From the NCBI RefSeq assembly GCF_006861825.1, contig NZ_VDGI01000014.1, forward strand, positions 1-64,000: a stretch of DNA of 64,000 nucleotides, written 5' to 3'. The notes beneath the pieces were generated by a model that was given only the letters and a program-made list of their open reading frames with translations, was not told the origin of the DNA and did no database searches. Of the stretch, positions 56,040 through 64,000 are shown piece by piece; positions within the stretch are counted from its first letter, which is position 1; the number at the start of each line of letters is the position of its first letter. The position numbers were made by a program, and so were the translations under genes. The DNA is from Psychrobacillus vulpis (GTDB lineage Bacteria > Bacillota > Bacilli > Bacillales_A > Planococcaceae).

Positions 56040-57269
56040 TTAAAATGCCCAAGTTCCTTTTTGGAAAATTGGTTCCACTGTTCCATCTTCTAATTCTCCA
56101 AGTATATCCATATCCGCACTACCAATCATAAAGTCTTCATGTACGATGGATGTATTAATACCAAGGTTTTCAAGTTCACTTGGAGATAGTCCACGGGCCC
56201 CTTCCAAACATGTTGGATATGCTTCACCAATTGCAAAATGATTGGATGCATTTTCGTCAAAAAGTGTATTAAAAAACAAAACGTTTGATGCAGAGATTGG
56301 TGATTCGTGAGGAACTAGAGCAATTTCCCCTAAAAATTTTGCACCTTCATCAGTTTGAATTAGTTCTTGTAAAAGCTCTTCACCAGTTTCTGCTTTAACC
56401 TTTACAATCGCACCATTTTCAAATGTTAACGTAAAATTATCTATGACATTTCCTTGGTAGACGAAAGGCTTCGTGTTTTTCACATATCCATTGATCCCCG
56501 TTTTTAGAGGGGCAGTATATACTTCTTCCGTAGGCATATTAGCAATGAATGGAACACTTTGTGCATTTTTACTAGCTCCCGAAAGCCAAATATGTTCTTT
56601 CGGAAGCTCCACTTGAATATCTGTACCATTAGCTTTGTAATGCAGTTTTTTAAAACGTTTCGCATTCAACAGTTCTGCACGACTCTCTAAATGATCAATA
56701 TGTTCTTTCCATTTTTGAACGGCTGTTCCTTCCCCAATTCGTACTACTTGGAAAATAAGGTCCCAAAGAGCTTGCATTTGCTCTTCCGGTTGCAATTGTG
56801 GAAATACTTTGGCAGCCCATTTCGCTGATGGCATTGCTACAATTGACCAAGTAATGACATCACTCATTACAGCTTTACGATATCTTTCCAAAGCTTTCCC
56901 GCTAGCTTTTTGGAAATTTGATATTCGTTCAATAGAAACACCCTCGAGTAAGTCAGGGTTATCTGCATCAATCCATAGTAATGCACCTTTGTTTTCTATT
57001 AACTCATCTCGTTGCATAACAGACCACTTTGGAATTTCATGAAATGCTTCATCTGGAGCTAAATCATAAAACAATCTTGCATTTACTTCATCTGTATAGT
57101 TTACATCAACTCGTTTAGCACCAGCTTCATACGCTTTTTTCACAATAAGTCTTGTAAACTCAATAGTGTCAGTCGTTGTATTAATAAGTAACGGTTGGTT
57201 TTTTTGAATATTTAAGCCTACCTTTACAACTAGTTCCGCGTACTCTTCTAATTTTTGTTGAAAACTCAT
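56040..57269 (-). CDS. M29 family aminopeptidase (second copy)
   Basis: 409 residues, same family as 42920-44152 and alignable end to end: shared ANMPTEEVYT, DEGAKFLGEIALVPHESPIS, ASNHFAIGEAYP, VHEDFMIGSADMDI and the identical GTWAF/GNWAF-type ending. Middle gene of yfmL-M29-GDSL. ATG follows GAAAGGAAAA. Two copies in 14 kb on opposite strands suggest an old duplication; divergence is substantial. Confidence 0.92.
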   Translation of the reverse strand: MSFQQKLEEYAELVVKVGLNIQKNQPLLINTTTDTIEFTRLIVKKAYEAGAKRVDVNYTDEVNARLFYDLAPDEAFHEIPKWSVMQRDELIENKGALLWIDADNPDLLEGVSIERISNFQKASGKALERYRKAVMSDVITWSIVAMPSAKWAAKVFPQLQPEEQMQALWDLIFQVVRIGEGTAVQKWKEHIDHLESRAELLNAKRFKKLHYKANGTDIQVELPKEHIWLSGASKNAQSVPFIANMPTEEVYTAPLKTGINGYVKNTKPFVYQGNVIDNFTLTFENGAIVKVKAETGEELLQELIQTDEGAKFLGEIALVPHESPISASNVLFFNTLFDENASNHFAIGEAYPTCLEGARGLSPSELENLGINTSIVHEDFMIGSADMDILGELEDGTVEPIFQKGTWAF

Positions 57270-57272
57270 GGC

Positions 57273-58424
57273 TTATTTTCCTTTCTTATCGATGGTTTTC
57301 GAAGAGCCCTCTATAAGTTCTCCACGATGCCAAATTTTTTGAACTGGTTTGCTTGGAAGCTCTTTCGTCCATTTTTTATACGTTTTTTCGTCCGTGTAGG
57401 TTAACAAAGTTAATACCTCTCCGTCTTTTCCTGCACGACCAGTACGTCCAGAACGGTGTAAATATTGTTCGATCGAATGAGGAACGTCCACATGAATTAC
57501 ATGAGTTAAACCTGAAATATCAAGTCCTCTTGCAGCTACATCCGTAGCAATTAATATATTCACATTCCCTTTTTTAAAGTCATCTAACGCTTTTTTTCTT
57601 TCTTCTTTTTTCATTTCAGAGTGAAGTGATACAATCGGTGCATCTCGATATGACAGTTTTGAATCTTTCATTAAGAGTTGATCTAGACTATTAACAAATG
57701 CTAGACCTCTCATTCCTTCTACATGAGACAACCTTCTTAAAAGTTCAGTTTTATCTCTTGGCTCTGTTTTAACAAAACTATGGATAACCTCACCTTTCGA
57801 TGGAATATCCTCTGATGACACTTGAATACGAACAGGATTTATCATCATTCTTTCTGCTACTAGCTCGATTTCTTCCGTAATCGTAGCAGAAGCTACAACA
57901 AGTTGTCTTTCGACCGTTGCATCAATAAGTCCTTTTACTGTCGTACGATGTTCTCTGCTTAACAATTGGTCGCCTTCATCTAATACGATTGTTTTAATTT
58001 CATGCATTTTTAATTTTTTTGCTTTTACAAGCTCTTGTAACCTTCCTGGAGTTCCAACTACTATCGTTGGTTTCTTTTTGAGGTTTTCTATTTGTCTTTG
58101 CATATTTGCTCCGCCGATTAATTGTGCAACGGAAATATTTGTACCAGATACCCATTCACGAAATACTTCTACAATTTGCATACCTAGTTCTTGAGAAGGT
58201 ACGATAACTAATGCTTGCGTTTGTTTCTTAGCAGGATCAACCATTTGTAATAATGGAAGAACATAAGCTAATGTTTTTCCTGTTCCAGTTGGAGACTCTG
58301 CTACTATATCTGAACCATTAAGCATTTGTGGTATTAATTGAGTTTGAATTGGCATTTCAAATGCAAAATTTGCTTTAGCCCATTTTTCTTGCAATGTTTC
58401 ATTTAAGTCTTGTAAAAAAGTCAA
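57273..58424 (-). CDS. yfmL: DEAD-box RNA helicase, YfmL-like
   Basis: 383 residues, the minimal two-RecA core without a C-terminal RNA-binding tail, as in B. subtilis YfmL. Q-motif region PIQTQLIP, motif I SPTGTGKT, motif Ia VPSQELG, Ib TPGRLQEL, motif II DEGD instead of DEAD, motif III SAT, and motif VI YLHRSGRTGRAG. TTG 58424 is used because AGGTGGAG lies 6 bases before; the GTG four codons earlier abuts its own GAG. YfmL assists ribosome assembly in B. subtilis. First gene of the operon. Confidence 0.88.
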   Translation of the reverse strand: MTFLQDLNETLQEKWAKANFAFEMPIQTQLIPQMLNGSDIVAESPTGTGKTLAYVLPLLQMVDPAKKQTQALVIVPSQELGMQIVEVFREWVSGTNISVAQLIGGANMQRQIENLKKKPTIVVGTPGRLQELVKAKKLKMHEIKTIVLDEGDQLLSREHRTTVKGLIDATVERQLVVASATITEEIELVAERMMINPVRIQVSSEDIPSKGEVIHSFVKTEPRDKTELLRRLSHVEGMRGLAFVNSLDQLLMKDSKLSYRDAPIVSLHSEMKKEERKKALDDFKKGNVNILIATDVAARGLDISGLTHVIHVDVPHSIEQYLHRSGRTGRAGKDGEVLTLLTYTDEKTYKKWTKELPSKPVQKIWHRGELIEGSSKTIDKKGK

Positions 58425-58521
58425 ATTGTTCTCCACCTCATCTATGTTTGAGTAAAGTGTACCATACTTTTATTATCGACAATTAGCAATTCAAAATAGA
58501 GAGAATACACTAATTTTTCAT

Positions 58522-58554
58522 AAAAAAAGTGCCATAATCAGCTGGCACTTTTTA
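58522..58554 (-). terminator. Terminator of the FbpA-like gene
   Basis: Stem AAAGTGCCA/TGGCACTTT with 8-base loop; T7 on the minus strand and T5 on the plus strand. Confidence 0.85.
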
Positions 58555-58707
58555 TTGTTCTTCTTCTGTTGTATATTCTTTCATTAATTCATAAAAGTTA
58601 AGTTGGTATAGCTGTCGTCCATCAATTTTGAAAATGCCTTTATTAACAAGGTCTTCTATCATAATTTCTCGCTTTTCTTCCATTTTTGAATCTTTACGTG
58701 TAATCAT
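58552..58707 (-). CDS. FbpA family (Fur-regulated basic protein A-like) small protein
   Basis: 51 residues: MITRKDSKMEEKREIMIED, then LVNKGIFKIDGRQLYQLNFYELMKEY, which fits the FbpA family pattern (KR, L, G-x-F/Y, GRQLYQL, L-x-EY). In B. subtilis FbpA is linked to the iron-sparing response. No Fur box was found upstream by eye and the protein is not basic, so regulation may differ. Start ATG 58707 has AAGGAGAG. Confidence 0.7.
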   Translation of the reverse strand: MITRKDSKMEEKREIMIEDLVNKGIFKIDGRQLYQLNFYELMKEYTTEEEQ

Positions 58708-58762
58708 TTTGATACTCTCCTTGCATTGTAAATCCTTCATTTATATACCCAGACAATTGAAA

Positions 58763-59344
58763 TTATAAACTTCTTTCCTTTAGCTTTTTAAATGCCTCCG
58801 TGAACTTTGTAAACCGCTTTCTGATAAATATATAAATTATGTAACCAATCAGTGCACCAAGAGAATTCAGCCATAGATCATCAATGTCACTGCTTCTATT
58901 TTGAGGAAGTTGCATTACTTCTATAAAAAGTGAAATACATAACCCAACAATCACAGCATAAGGGAAATGTTCCATCCTTTTATAAAGAAGCGGTAAAAGA
59001 AATCCAATTGGAATGAAAAGAATGATATTACCAAGAAAATTAATGTAAAAAGGCTGCCAAAATCCTAAGTAAATAATGGCATTGTATGTTTCTTTAATAA
59101 CACGAAATAACTCGAAATTCACATTTGTAATTGCAGGTTGGATTGAGCCATACTTTGGGATAATCGTTTGAGAAAACAACCCAACGAGCGATGAAATTAG
59201 CATGAGTATACCTACCTCATGTAAGCTTTCCTTTAACTCGAATCCTCTTTTTTTCCATTTAACTAATCGCCAAATAAAGACTATCGGAAGTGCAATACAA
59301 ATGAAAAAAAGCATGTCGTCTAAATAATGGACTATTGCGCTCAT
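58763..59344 (-). CDS. VanZ family membrane protein
   Basis: 193 residues, about five membrane helices. VanZ-like core NFLGNIILFIPIGFLLPLLY and EVMQLPQNRSSDIDDLWLNSLGALIGY. Family function is unclear apart from low-level teicoplanin resistance of VanZ itself. ATG 59344 with GGGAGTG; upstream codons overlap the AAA ATPase gene. It follows that gene in the same direction. Confidence 0.85.
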   Translation of the reverse strand: MSAIVHYLDDMLFFICIALPIVFIWRLVKWKKRGFELKESLHEVGILMLISSLVGLFSQTIIPKYGSIQPAITNVNFELFRVIKETYNAIIYLGFWQPFYINFLGNIILFIPIGFLLPLLYKRMEHFPYAVIVGLCISLFIEVMQLPQNRSSDIDDLWLNSLGALIGYIIYIFIRKRFTKFTEAFKKLKERSL

Positions 59345-59397
59345 TTTTTTCACTCCCATTACAATATATAACGCTTTTAGTTTACCCAAAGTTCCTG

Positions 59398-60129
59398 TCA
59401 TTCATCTTCTAGCAACTCTTTTAAAAATTTTTCTCTATGATCCAAAAAATATTTAGTCAGCTGATAATGACCAGTCATTTCATATTCTATTTCTTCTATC
59501 TTCCCCTCATCAAAACTAAATATTGTCGCATTAGGATAACCTAAAATAATGGGAGAATGCGTTGCGATGATGAACTGACAACCTTCTGCAGTTACGAGAT
59601 CATGCATGATACGTAAAAAAGCTAATTGTCTTTGAGGTGAAAGCGCAGCTTCGGGCTCATCTAGTAAGTATATAGCTCTTCCATTGAAACGATTTAAAAA
59701 TAATGACAAAAATGATTCCCCATGTGATTGTTCATGGAGTGATTTCCCACCATAATTATGAATGACACCACCGAATTCTCTTTCTAGATCATCAATATGC
59801 GATGCAAACTGATAAAAAGATTCTGCTCGAAGGAAAAAACCATTTGTTATTTTCGGCATCCATGATAATCGAATATATTTCCCTAAAGCACTTTCGGAAG
59901 CATCTACTTCATAGAGATTATTTTTGCTTCCTCCCGCTGTATTAAACTCACAATTATCCGCAATTCCTTCTAGTAAAGTAGACTTCCCTGTGCCATTTTC
60001 ACCTACTAAGAATGTTACGTTATTTGTTAGTTCAAGTTCGGATAAATGTTTTATTGTCGGTATCGTGAAAGGATACTGTTCTTCTAAATTCGGTTCATCT
60101 CGTAATATAGTGATTTTCTTTAAAAACAT
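59398..60129 (-). CDS. AAA family ATPase (ABC-type, stand-alone)
   Basis: 243 residues. Walker A GENGTGKST (about 44), ABC-like signature HGESFLSLF (about 138), Walker B AIYLLDEPEAALSP (about 155), switch His IIATHSPI. Soluble, without membrane or nuclease domain. Resembles small OLD/RecF-like ATPases of unknown role found widely in Bacteria. The second ATG (60129) is 9 bases after AGGAG. Divergent from the DUF3298 gene. Confidence 0.85.
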   Translation of the reverse strand: MFLKKITILRDEPNLEEQYPFTIPTIKHLSELELTNNVTFLVGENGTGKSTLLEGIADNCEFNTAGGSKNNLYEVDASESALGKYIRLSWMPKITNGFFLRAESFYQFASHIDDLEREFGGVIHNYGGKSLHEQSHGESFLSLFLNRFNGRAIYLLDEPEAALSPQRQLAFLRIMHDLVTAEGCQFIIATHSPIILGYPNATIFSFDEGKIEEIEYEMTGHYQLTKYFLDHREKFLKELLEDE

Positions 60130-60183
60130 ATGCATTCACTCCTACACATAAATTGTACAATTAAACTAGAAAGGATGTGGAAC

Positions 60184-60792
60184 TTGGATCTGCCTGTTCA
60201 TATCGAAACAAAGCATATTCGCAAATCATCACCAAAAATAAACGTATATTACCCTATTGTAACGAAATTACCTCATCCACATATCGAAAAAAAAATAAAT
60301 GATGAAATTATTTCTACCCTTAATAAACTTCTCATTGAACAAGGTTTTTACAATGAGAATTTAGAAGAAATGATAGGTCAATATGAGATTAAAACAAATG
60401 AGCGCGGAATATTGAGCTTATCCTTATTAGTCTATTCCTTTACCGGTGGAGCTCACGGATTAACGCTCGTCCAATCATTAACATTTGACGTAACTACTGG
60501 CAAGCAATACTCATTAAAAGAATTATTTAAACAAGATAGTCAATATGTAAAGATTCTTTCTGAAATGATCGGAAAAAAAATTGTAGAATGGAAAGTTCCT
60601 ATTTTAGAAGAATTTAGCGGAATTCGTCCTGACCAAGACTTTTATATAGCTGATCACAGCCTCGTTATTTACTTTCAAGTATATGAAATTACACCGTATG
60701 TATATGGTTTTCCATACTTTCCAATCGCGATTAAAGATATCGAAAATATAGTTCGACCAGATGGTCCTCTAGATAAGTTGCTTCCGTTCTAG
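60184..60792 (+). CDS. DUF3298/DUF4163 domain protein (RsiV C-terminal-like)
   Basis: 202 residues. Core motifs YYPIVTKLPHPHIEKKIN (DUF4163 part) and SFTGGAHGLT...LTFDVTTGKQYSLKELF (DUF3298 part). No signal peptide or anchor is seen, unlike RsiV. TTG 60184 with AAAGGATGTGG upstream is preferred over an ATG 9 bases earlier that abuts its purine stretch; the start is uncertain. Function unknown. Confidence 0.78.
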   Translation: MDLPVHIETKHIRKSSPKINVYYPIVTKLPHPHIEKKINDEIISTLNKLLIEQGFYNENLEEMIGQYEIKTNERGILSLSLLVYSFTGGAHGLTLVQSLTFDVTTGKQYSLKELFKQDSQYVKILSEMIGKKIVEWKVPILEEFSGIRPDQDFYIADHSLVIYFQVYEITPYVYGFPYFPIAIKDIENIVRPDGPLDKLLPF

Positions 60793-60867
60793 CTTGTTCG
60801 ACAAATTATTCTTTTGTTCACTCATTAAGGTATGGCTATAGGAATAGTATGTATCAAAGGAGTGATT

Positions 60868-61659
60868 ATGTTTAGTTTATTTGTGACGAGATCATTGGAT
60901 GAAATTCGTTTTTGGTCAAGAATTATGAAAGAACATGCTTTATTTTTAAGTCTTGGCTTTAGTTTTGATGATAAGAAATTAATTCAAGAAGCACTAGAAT
61001 TTGTTTCTTTATTTGAAAAAATTGAGGAAAAGCTAAGTACTTATTCCCCACAGTCTGATCCAGAGGAAATAAAAAGATTTAATATTCAAGTGTATCAAGC
61101 CGCTACTGCCATATGGGCTTATAAAAGAAAAGTACTAGGGCTCATTTTACGATGCGAAATTAGATCAAATAACTATGCATTATTAGTAGATCATACAAGT
61201 AGAGAAGCGGCCTATTTTGTCAATCGATTAAAAGAATTAAATGCAGGAAAGCTCGAGCCTAGGGCTGACGACATTATTAAAGAAAATGTTTTCTTTCTAA
61301 AAATTATGGCAGACCATTCTAAATTTATCGGCCACCTCTTAGATCCTTCGGAAAGAAAATTAGTAGACCAAGCACGTGATTTCAGTCATGATTTTGATCA
61401 GCTTGTTTTTCAGGCACTCGATTTAGATTCCATGCGCCCACAATCCGAAACTACTCCTATTTTAGATCAATTCCTTGATCAAAACCGTGTTTCTGTTGTA
61501 TCACTTAGAGACTTTAAAAAAGCGGCAAGAGATTTAATAGAAGCTTGTCGTATAAAAAGTAATATTCATCCTCTTCTAGCCGACCATGTTTTCCGAGAAG
61601 CTGAAAGATTTCTTCATATTATTGATATGTATGAAAATACCCTTCTTTCAAATAAATAA
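60868..61659 (+). CDS. DUF2935 protein with duplicated helical domain
   Basis: 263 residues. Two similar halves: EIRFWSRIMKEHALFL (about 10-25) matches ENVFFLKIMADHSKFI (about 140-155), and TSREAAYFVNRL matches VFREAERFLHII. Each half looks like a four-helix bundle with E and E/D-H residues suited to metal binding. Function unknown; the family is common in sporeformers. ATG follows AAAGGAGTG. A hairpin element follows the stop. Confidence 0.83.
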   Translation: MFSLFVTRSLDEIRFWSRIMKEHALFLSLGFSFDDKKLIQEALEFVSLFEKIEEKLSTYSPQSDPEEIKRFNIQVYQAATAIWAYKRKVLGLILRCEIRSNNYALLVDHTSREAAYFVNRLKELNAGKLEPRADDIIKENVFFLKIMADHSKFIGHLLDPSERKLVDQARDFSHDFDQLVFQALDLDSMRPQSETTPILDQFLDQNRVSVVSLRDFKKAARDLIEACRIKSNIHPLLADHVFREAERFLHIIDMYENTLLSNK

Positions 61660-61955
61660 TATGTCTAAGAAATGCGCAGGCGCTCCTTTATGTGCATCTT
61701 CTCTTCATCGTTTCTAGCGTGCTTTGGACATCATTTCAGCCATCTTATTACCGGATAAGTTTTAAGAGGGAAGGGAAGTGTCAAGCTACTTCCCGTCCCT
61801 CTTTTTCGGTAATCCTATGGCTGTCGTTTGTCCGTTGCCCGCTTGAAACGGTTGGAGTCACGTGGCTTTTGCTTTAGGTTAATGAAAGAAATACATACTA
61901 TCTACCTGGAGAGCGGCGCCCGAAGATACAATTTCGTGCGCTCTTCGCTTCTCAA
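61660..61955 (+). repeat. 3'-end long hairpin element (copy D5, full length)
   Basis: Starts directly after the DUF2935 stop. Nested arms: CGTTTC/GAAACG (61709-61714, 61845-61850), GGACA/TGTCC (61726, 61829), CAGCCAT/ATGGCTG (61737-61743, 61817-61823), ATTACCG/CGGTAAT (61747-61753, 61807-61813), and the central 15-bp stem (61765-61779 with 61788-61802) plus T run. Tail hairpin GCGCCCGAA/TTCGTGCGC as in D3. Confidence 0.82.
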
Positions 61956-62213
61956 TTTAGAGATGCTGCTTATTTTTTTTCAACTAGTAATGCCATAAAA
62001 CATATGAACAAAAACGAGGCCGGTGAAAAACTTGAAATTAGTACTTTTATAGGTACTATTTACTGTATCCTTTTTTATATGTGGATCCTTAAGAATCCAT
62101 ACTCTACTTTTTTTTCTAGAAAATCGTTGAAAAAGGCGACACTCCTGCGGGAATAGCGTTAGCCGAAGACCCCGCAGCGAAGCGAGGAGGCTGAGGCAAC
62201 GCCCGCGGAAAGG

Positions 62214-62373
62214 GAGACCACTGAAAAAGTCACTTTTTTTCAAAAAATAAAAACGAAATCCCATAATTCCTTCACTTTTTAGGGTGTTTATGGGGACGTC
62301 ATGTCAATTTTGATACAAATATACTTCTCAAGTGGTGACTTTATTTTCTGAATTTTGGTTTTTCAGTGGCCTC
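62214..62373. mobile_element. 160-bp MITE-like insert (type C, copy 2)
   Basis: From GAGACCACTGAAAAA to TTTTTCAGTGGCCTC, flanked by CGGAAAGG at 62206-62213 and 62374-62381. It sits in the first tandem B unit. Near-identical to 40394-40553. Confidence 0.88.
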
Positions 62374-62500
62374 CGGAAAGGGAGCCGTTTCAACGATTTT
62401 CTTATTTATTGGAATATTGGACAACCTGATCTGGATGCAGGAGCGTAGCGAAGGTACTGAAAAAATGTCTATTTTTTAAGGTAATACTTTTTTATTTCTA

Positions 62501-62615
62501 GAAAATCGTTGAAAAAGGCGACACTCCTGTGGGAATAGCGTTAGTCGAAGACCCCGCAGCGAAGCGAGGAGGCTGAGGCAACGCCCGCGGAAAGGGAGCC
62601 GTTTCAACGATTTTC
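62501..62615. repeat. Intact 115-bp palindromic repeat (type B, tandem unit 2)
   Basis: GAAAATCGTTGAAAAAGGCG to TTTCAACGATTTTC. Almost identical to the third unit at 62715-62829. Confidence 0.9.
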
Positions 62616-62714
62616 TTATTTATTGGAATATTGGACAACCTGATCTGGATGCAGGAGCGTAGCGAAGGTACTGAAAAACTGTCTATTTTTTAAGGTAATA
62701 CTTTTTCATTTCTA

Positions 62715-62829
62715 GAAAATCGTTGAAAAAGGCGACACTCCTGCGGGAATAGCGTTAGTCGAAGACCCCGCAGCGAAGCGAGGAGGCTGAGGCAACGCCC
62801 GCGGAAAGGGAGCCGTTTCAACGATTTTC
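62715..62829. repeat. Intact 115-bp palindromic repeat (type B, tandem unit 3)
   Basis: Same ends and length as 62501-62615, exactly 214 bp further on. Confidence 0.9.
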
Positions 62830-63167
62830 TTATTAATTTGGACAACCCTTCTGGCAAAGAAGAATTATAGGGACTTTTCAGTGCCCTTGAGCGAAGCGAA
62901 GGAGGAGGCTCGTCGCTCGCCCGCGAAAAGCGAATGCCAAAGCGCTAAATTCTCGTAGCGGCTATTTGATAGATAATTTATTGGAATGACACTCTTTCAG
63001 CGCCCTTACGAGTCTTTACTAATCCTAGTAATGTACTATAAACACTTGGTCCATAGTACATCAATTTTATATACTTTCTTATCTTTTAAAAAAATGGATT
63101 AGCTCTAGTGACAGTCTCCCTTTACTACGGTAAAGTTATTATTATGTTAGTGAAGGGGGATTTTAAA

Positions 63168-63944
63168 ATGAAAGCTATATTTTTCGATTTAGATGACACA
63201 TTACTATGGGATAAAAAAAGTGTAGAAACAGCTTTTCAAAAGACTTGTGAATATGCATCAACGAAAGTCGATATTGATCCAAAAAAATTAGAACAAGCTG
63301 TACGTACAGAAGCAAGTGCATTATATGATACATATGAAACACGTTCTTTTACACAAATGATAGGAATAAATCCATTTGAAGGATTATGGGGAACTTTCGA
63401 CGATCCGAGTGATGATTTCCAAAAGATGAAGGCTATTATTCCTGAATATCAAAAAGAATCTTGGACAAGAGGTTTAAGGAAATTGGGGATAGACAATGAA
63501 GCTCTCGGAAGTGAGCTAGCTCATTTTTTCCCAAATGCACGAAAAGAAAACCCATTTATATACGATGAAACATATGAAGTACTAGATCAGTTAAAAGGAA
63601 AGTATACACTCCTCTTAATGACTAATGGTTCTCCTAGCTTACAAAATACAAAGCTAGAAATTACACCTGAAATTGCTCCTTATTTTGATCACATCCTAAT
63701 TTCCGGAGCATTTGGAAAAGGAAAACCTGACCCATCTATTTTTGAACATGCATTAAATCTAGTAGGATTGCAAGCAAATGAAGTTCTTATGGTCGGCGAT
63801 AATTTAATGACTGACATACTTGGATCCTCGAAAGTTGGCATGAAGTCTGTTTGGATTAATCGAGAAAATAAACAAGCAAGTGATGAAGTAAAGCCTACAT
63901 ATACAATCGAAAACTTGCGAGAACTTCTAACGATTCTGGCATAA
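63168..63944 (+). CDS. HAD superfamily phosphatase (YsaA-like)
   Basis: 258 residues. HAD motifs: I DLDDTLL (nucleophile Asp, residues 7-13), II MTNGS (about 148), III Lys in GKGKPDPSIF (about 183) and IV GDNLMTD (about 208). A helical cap lies between motifs I and II. Length and order resemble B. subtilis YsaA. Substrate unknown. ATG 63168 has AAGGGGG; the frame continues upstream but without a ribosome site. The last 56 bases of the window after it hold no gene. Confidence 0.9.
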   Translation: MKAIFFDLDDTLLWDKKSVETAFQKTCEYASTKVDIDPKKLEQAVRTEASALYDTYETRSFTQMIGINPFEGLWGTFDDPSDDFQKMKAIIPEYQKESWTRGLRKLGIDNEALGSELAHFFPNARKENPFIYDETYEVLDQLKGKYTLLLMTNGSPSLQNTKLEITPEIAPYFDHILISGAFGKGKPDPSIFEHALNLVGLQANEVLMVGDNLMTDILGSSKVGMKSVWINRENKQASDEVKPTYTIENLRELLTILA

Positions 63945-64000
63945 ACATAAAAGGGACTGAAATACCTTTTATTTAAAAAGAGCTTGTCTCATAGTCGGGA

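Larger units (their letters stand above)
61956..63010. repeat. GC-rich repeat cluster 6 with three tandem B units
   Basis: No gene in this kilobase. Three B units in tandem (62119-62401 interrupted, 62501-62615, 62715-62829), separated by near-identical 99-bp spacers, period 214. Then a terminal TTTTCAGTGCCC, a partial A core (62890-62955) and another terminal repeat (TCTTTCAGCGCCC, near 62994). Confidence 0.85.

Noticed and set aside
58708-58762. Fur box before the FbpA-like gene
   Set aside because: No match to the 7-1-7 Fur motif TGATAATnATTATCA was found.
62119-62829. Regular repeat-spacer array resembling CRISPR
   Set aside because: Repeats are 115-bp palindromes and the spacers are almost identical to each other, unlike unique CRISPR spacers. 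No cas genes are nearby.

Overview
The window is AT-rich chromosome of an endospore-forming, motile member of the Bacillales. It most resembles the Planococcaceae group around Psychrobacillus, Lysinibacillus and Paenisporosarcina. Reasons: Bacillus subtilis-type gene order (ygxA, ygzB, perR, bcp, hemL, ygaE, then ygaD, ygaC, sspE, fabL, mutY, yfhP, then yfhJ, yfhH, recX, yfhF, pdaA); a gamma-type SASP gene with a sigma-G promoter; strong AGGAGG ribosome sites with many TTG and GTG starts; and GC-rich dispersed repeats typical of this group. This is inferred by reading only; no database search was run. Most of the window is core genome. The accessory material is almost entirely repeats in the gaps.

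Layout. 1-319 is the promoter and leader of an rRNA operon running off the left edge, next to ygxA. 320-6.4 kb holds peroxide and iron stress genes (perR, bcp) and haem synthesis (hemL). 7.1-12.9 kb is a five-gene peptide ABC importer operon (D-F-A-B-C). 13-23.7 kb is the ygaD to rlmCD block with sporulation, fatty-acid, DNA-repair and cortex genes. 24-29.3 kb holds a START-like protein, two paralogous membrane proteins and an MFS/chemoreceptor operon. 29.5-37.1 kb has class I fumarase, a PerR-controlled PfeT-type iron exporter, YihY, an amino-acid symporter and YfkK. 37.7-42.8 kb is psuK-psuG and motAB. 42.9-51.5 kb has an M29 aminopeptidase, mreBH, carbonic anhydrase, PepF, a methionine aminopeptidase and riboswitch-controlled thiT. 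51.6-64 kb has hydrolases, a DEAD-box helicase, VanZ, an AAA ATPase, small proteins and a HAD phosphatase.

Regulation visible in the sequence: PerR boxes in front of perR (13 of 15 matches) and over the -10 of the pfeT promoter (14 of 15 to the consensus), linking two distant genes; a TPP riboswitch with terminator before thiT; a sigma-G promoter before sspE; a sigma-D promoter before motAB; paired sites before the HTH-fused kinase psuK.

The most interesting content is in the gaps. (1) A family of miniature elements with terminal repeat GAGGGCACTGAAAAA and 8-bp target duplications, repeatedly inserted into the same two points of a 115-bp palindromic repeat. A 160-bp version occurs twice almost identically, and a tandem 214-bp array at 62 kb records one insertion exactly. 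(2) Large hairpin elements that begin right after stop codons and whose arms change together between copies, acting as structured 3' ends. (3) Two places where a terminator hairpin of 30-33 bp is duplicated on both sides of repeat DNA. No transposase, prophage, CRISPR array or obvious defence system was seen.
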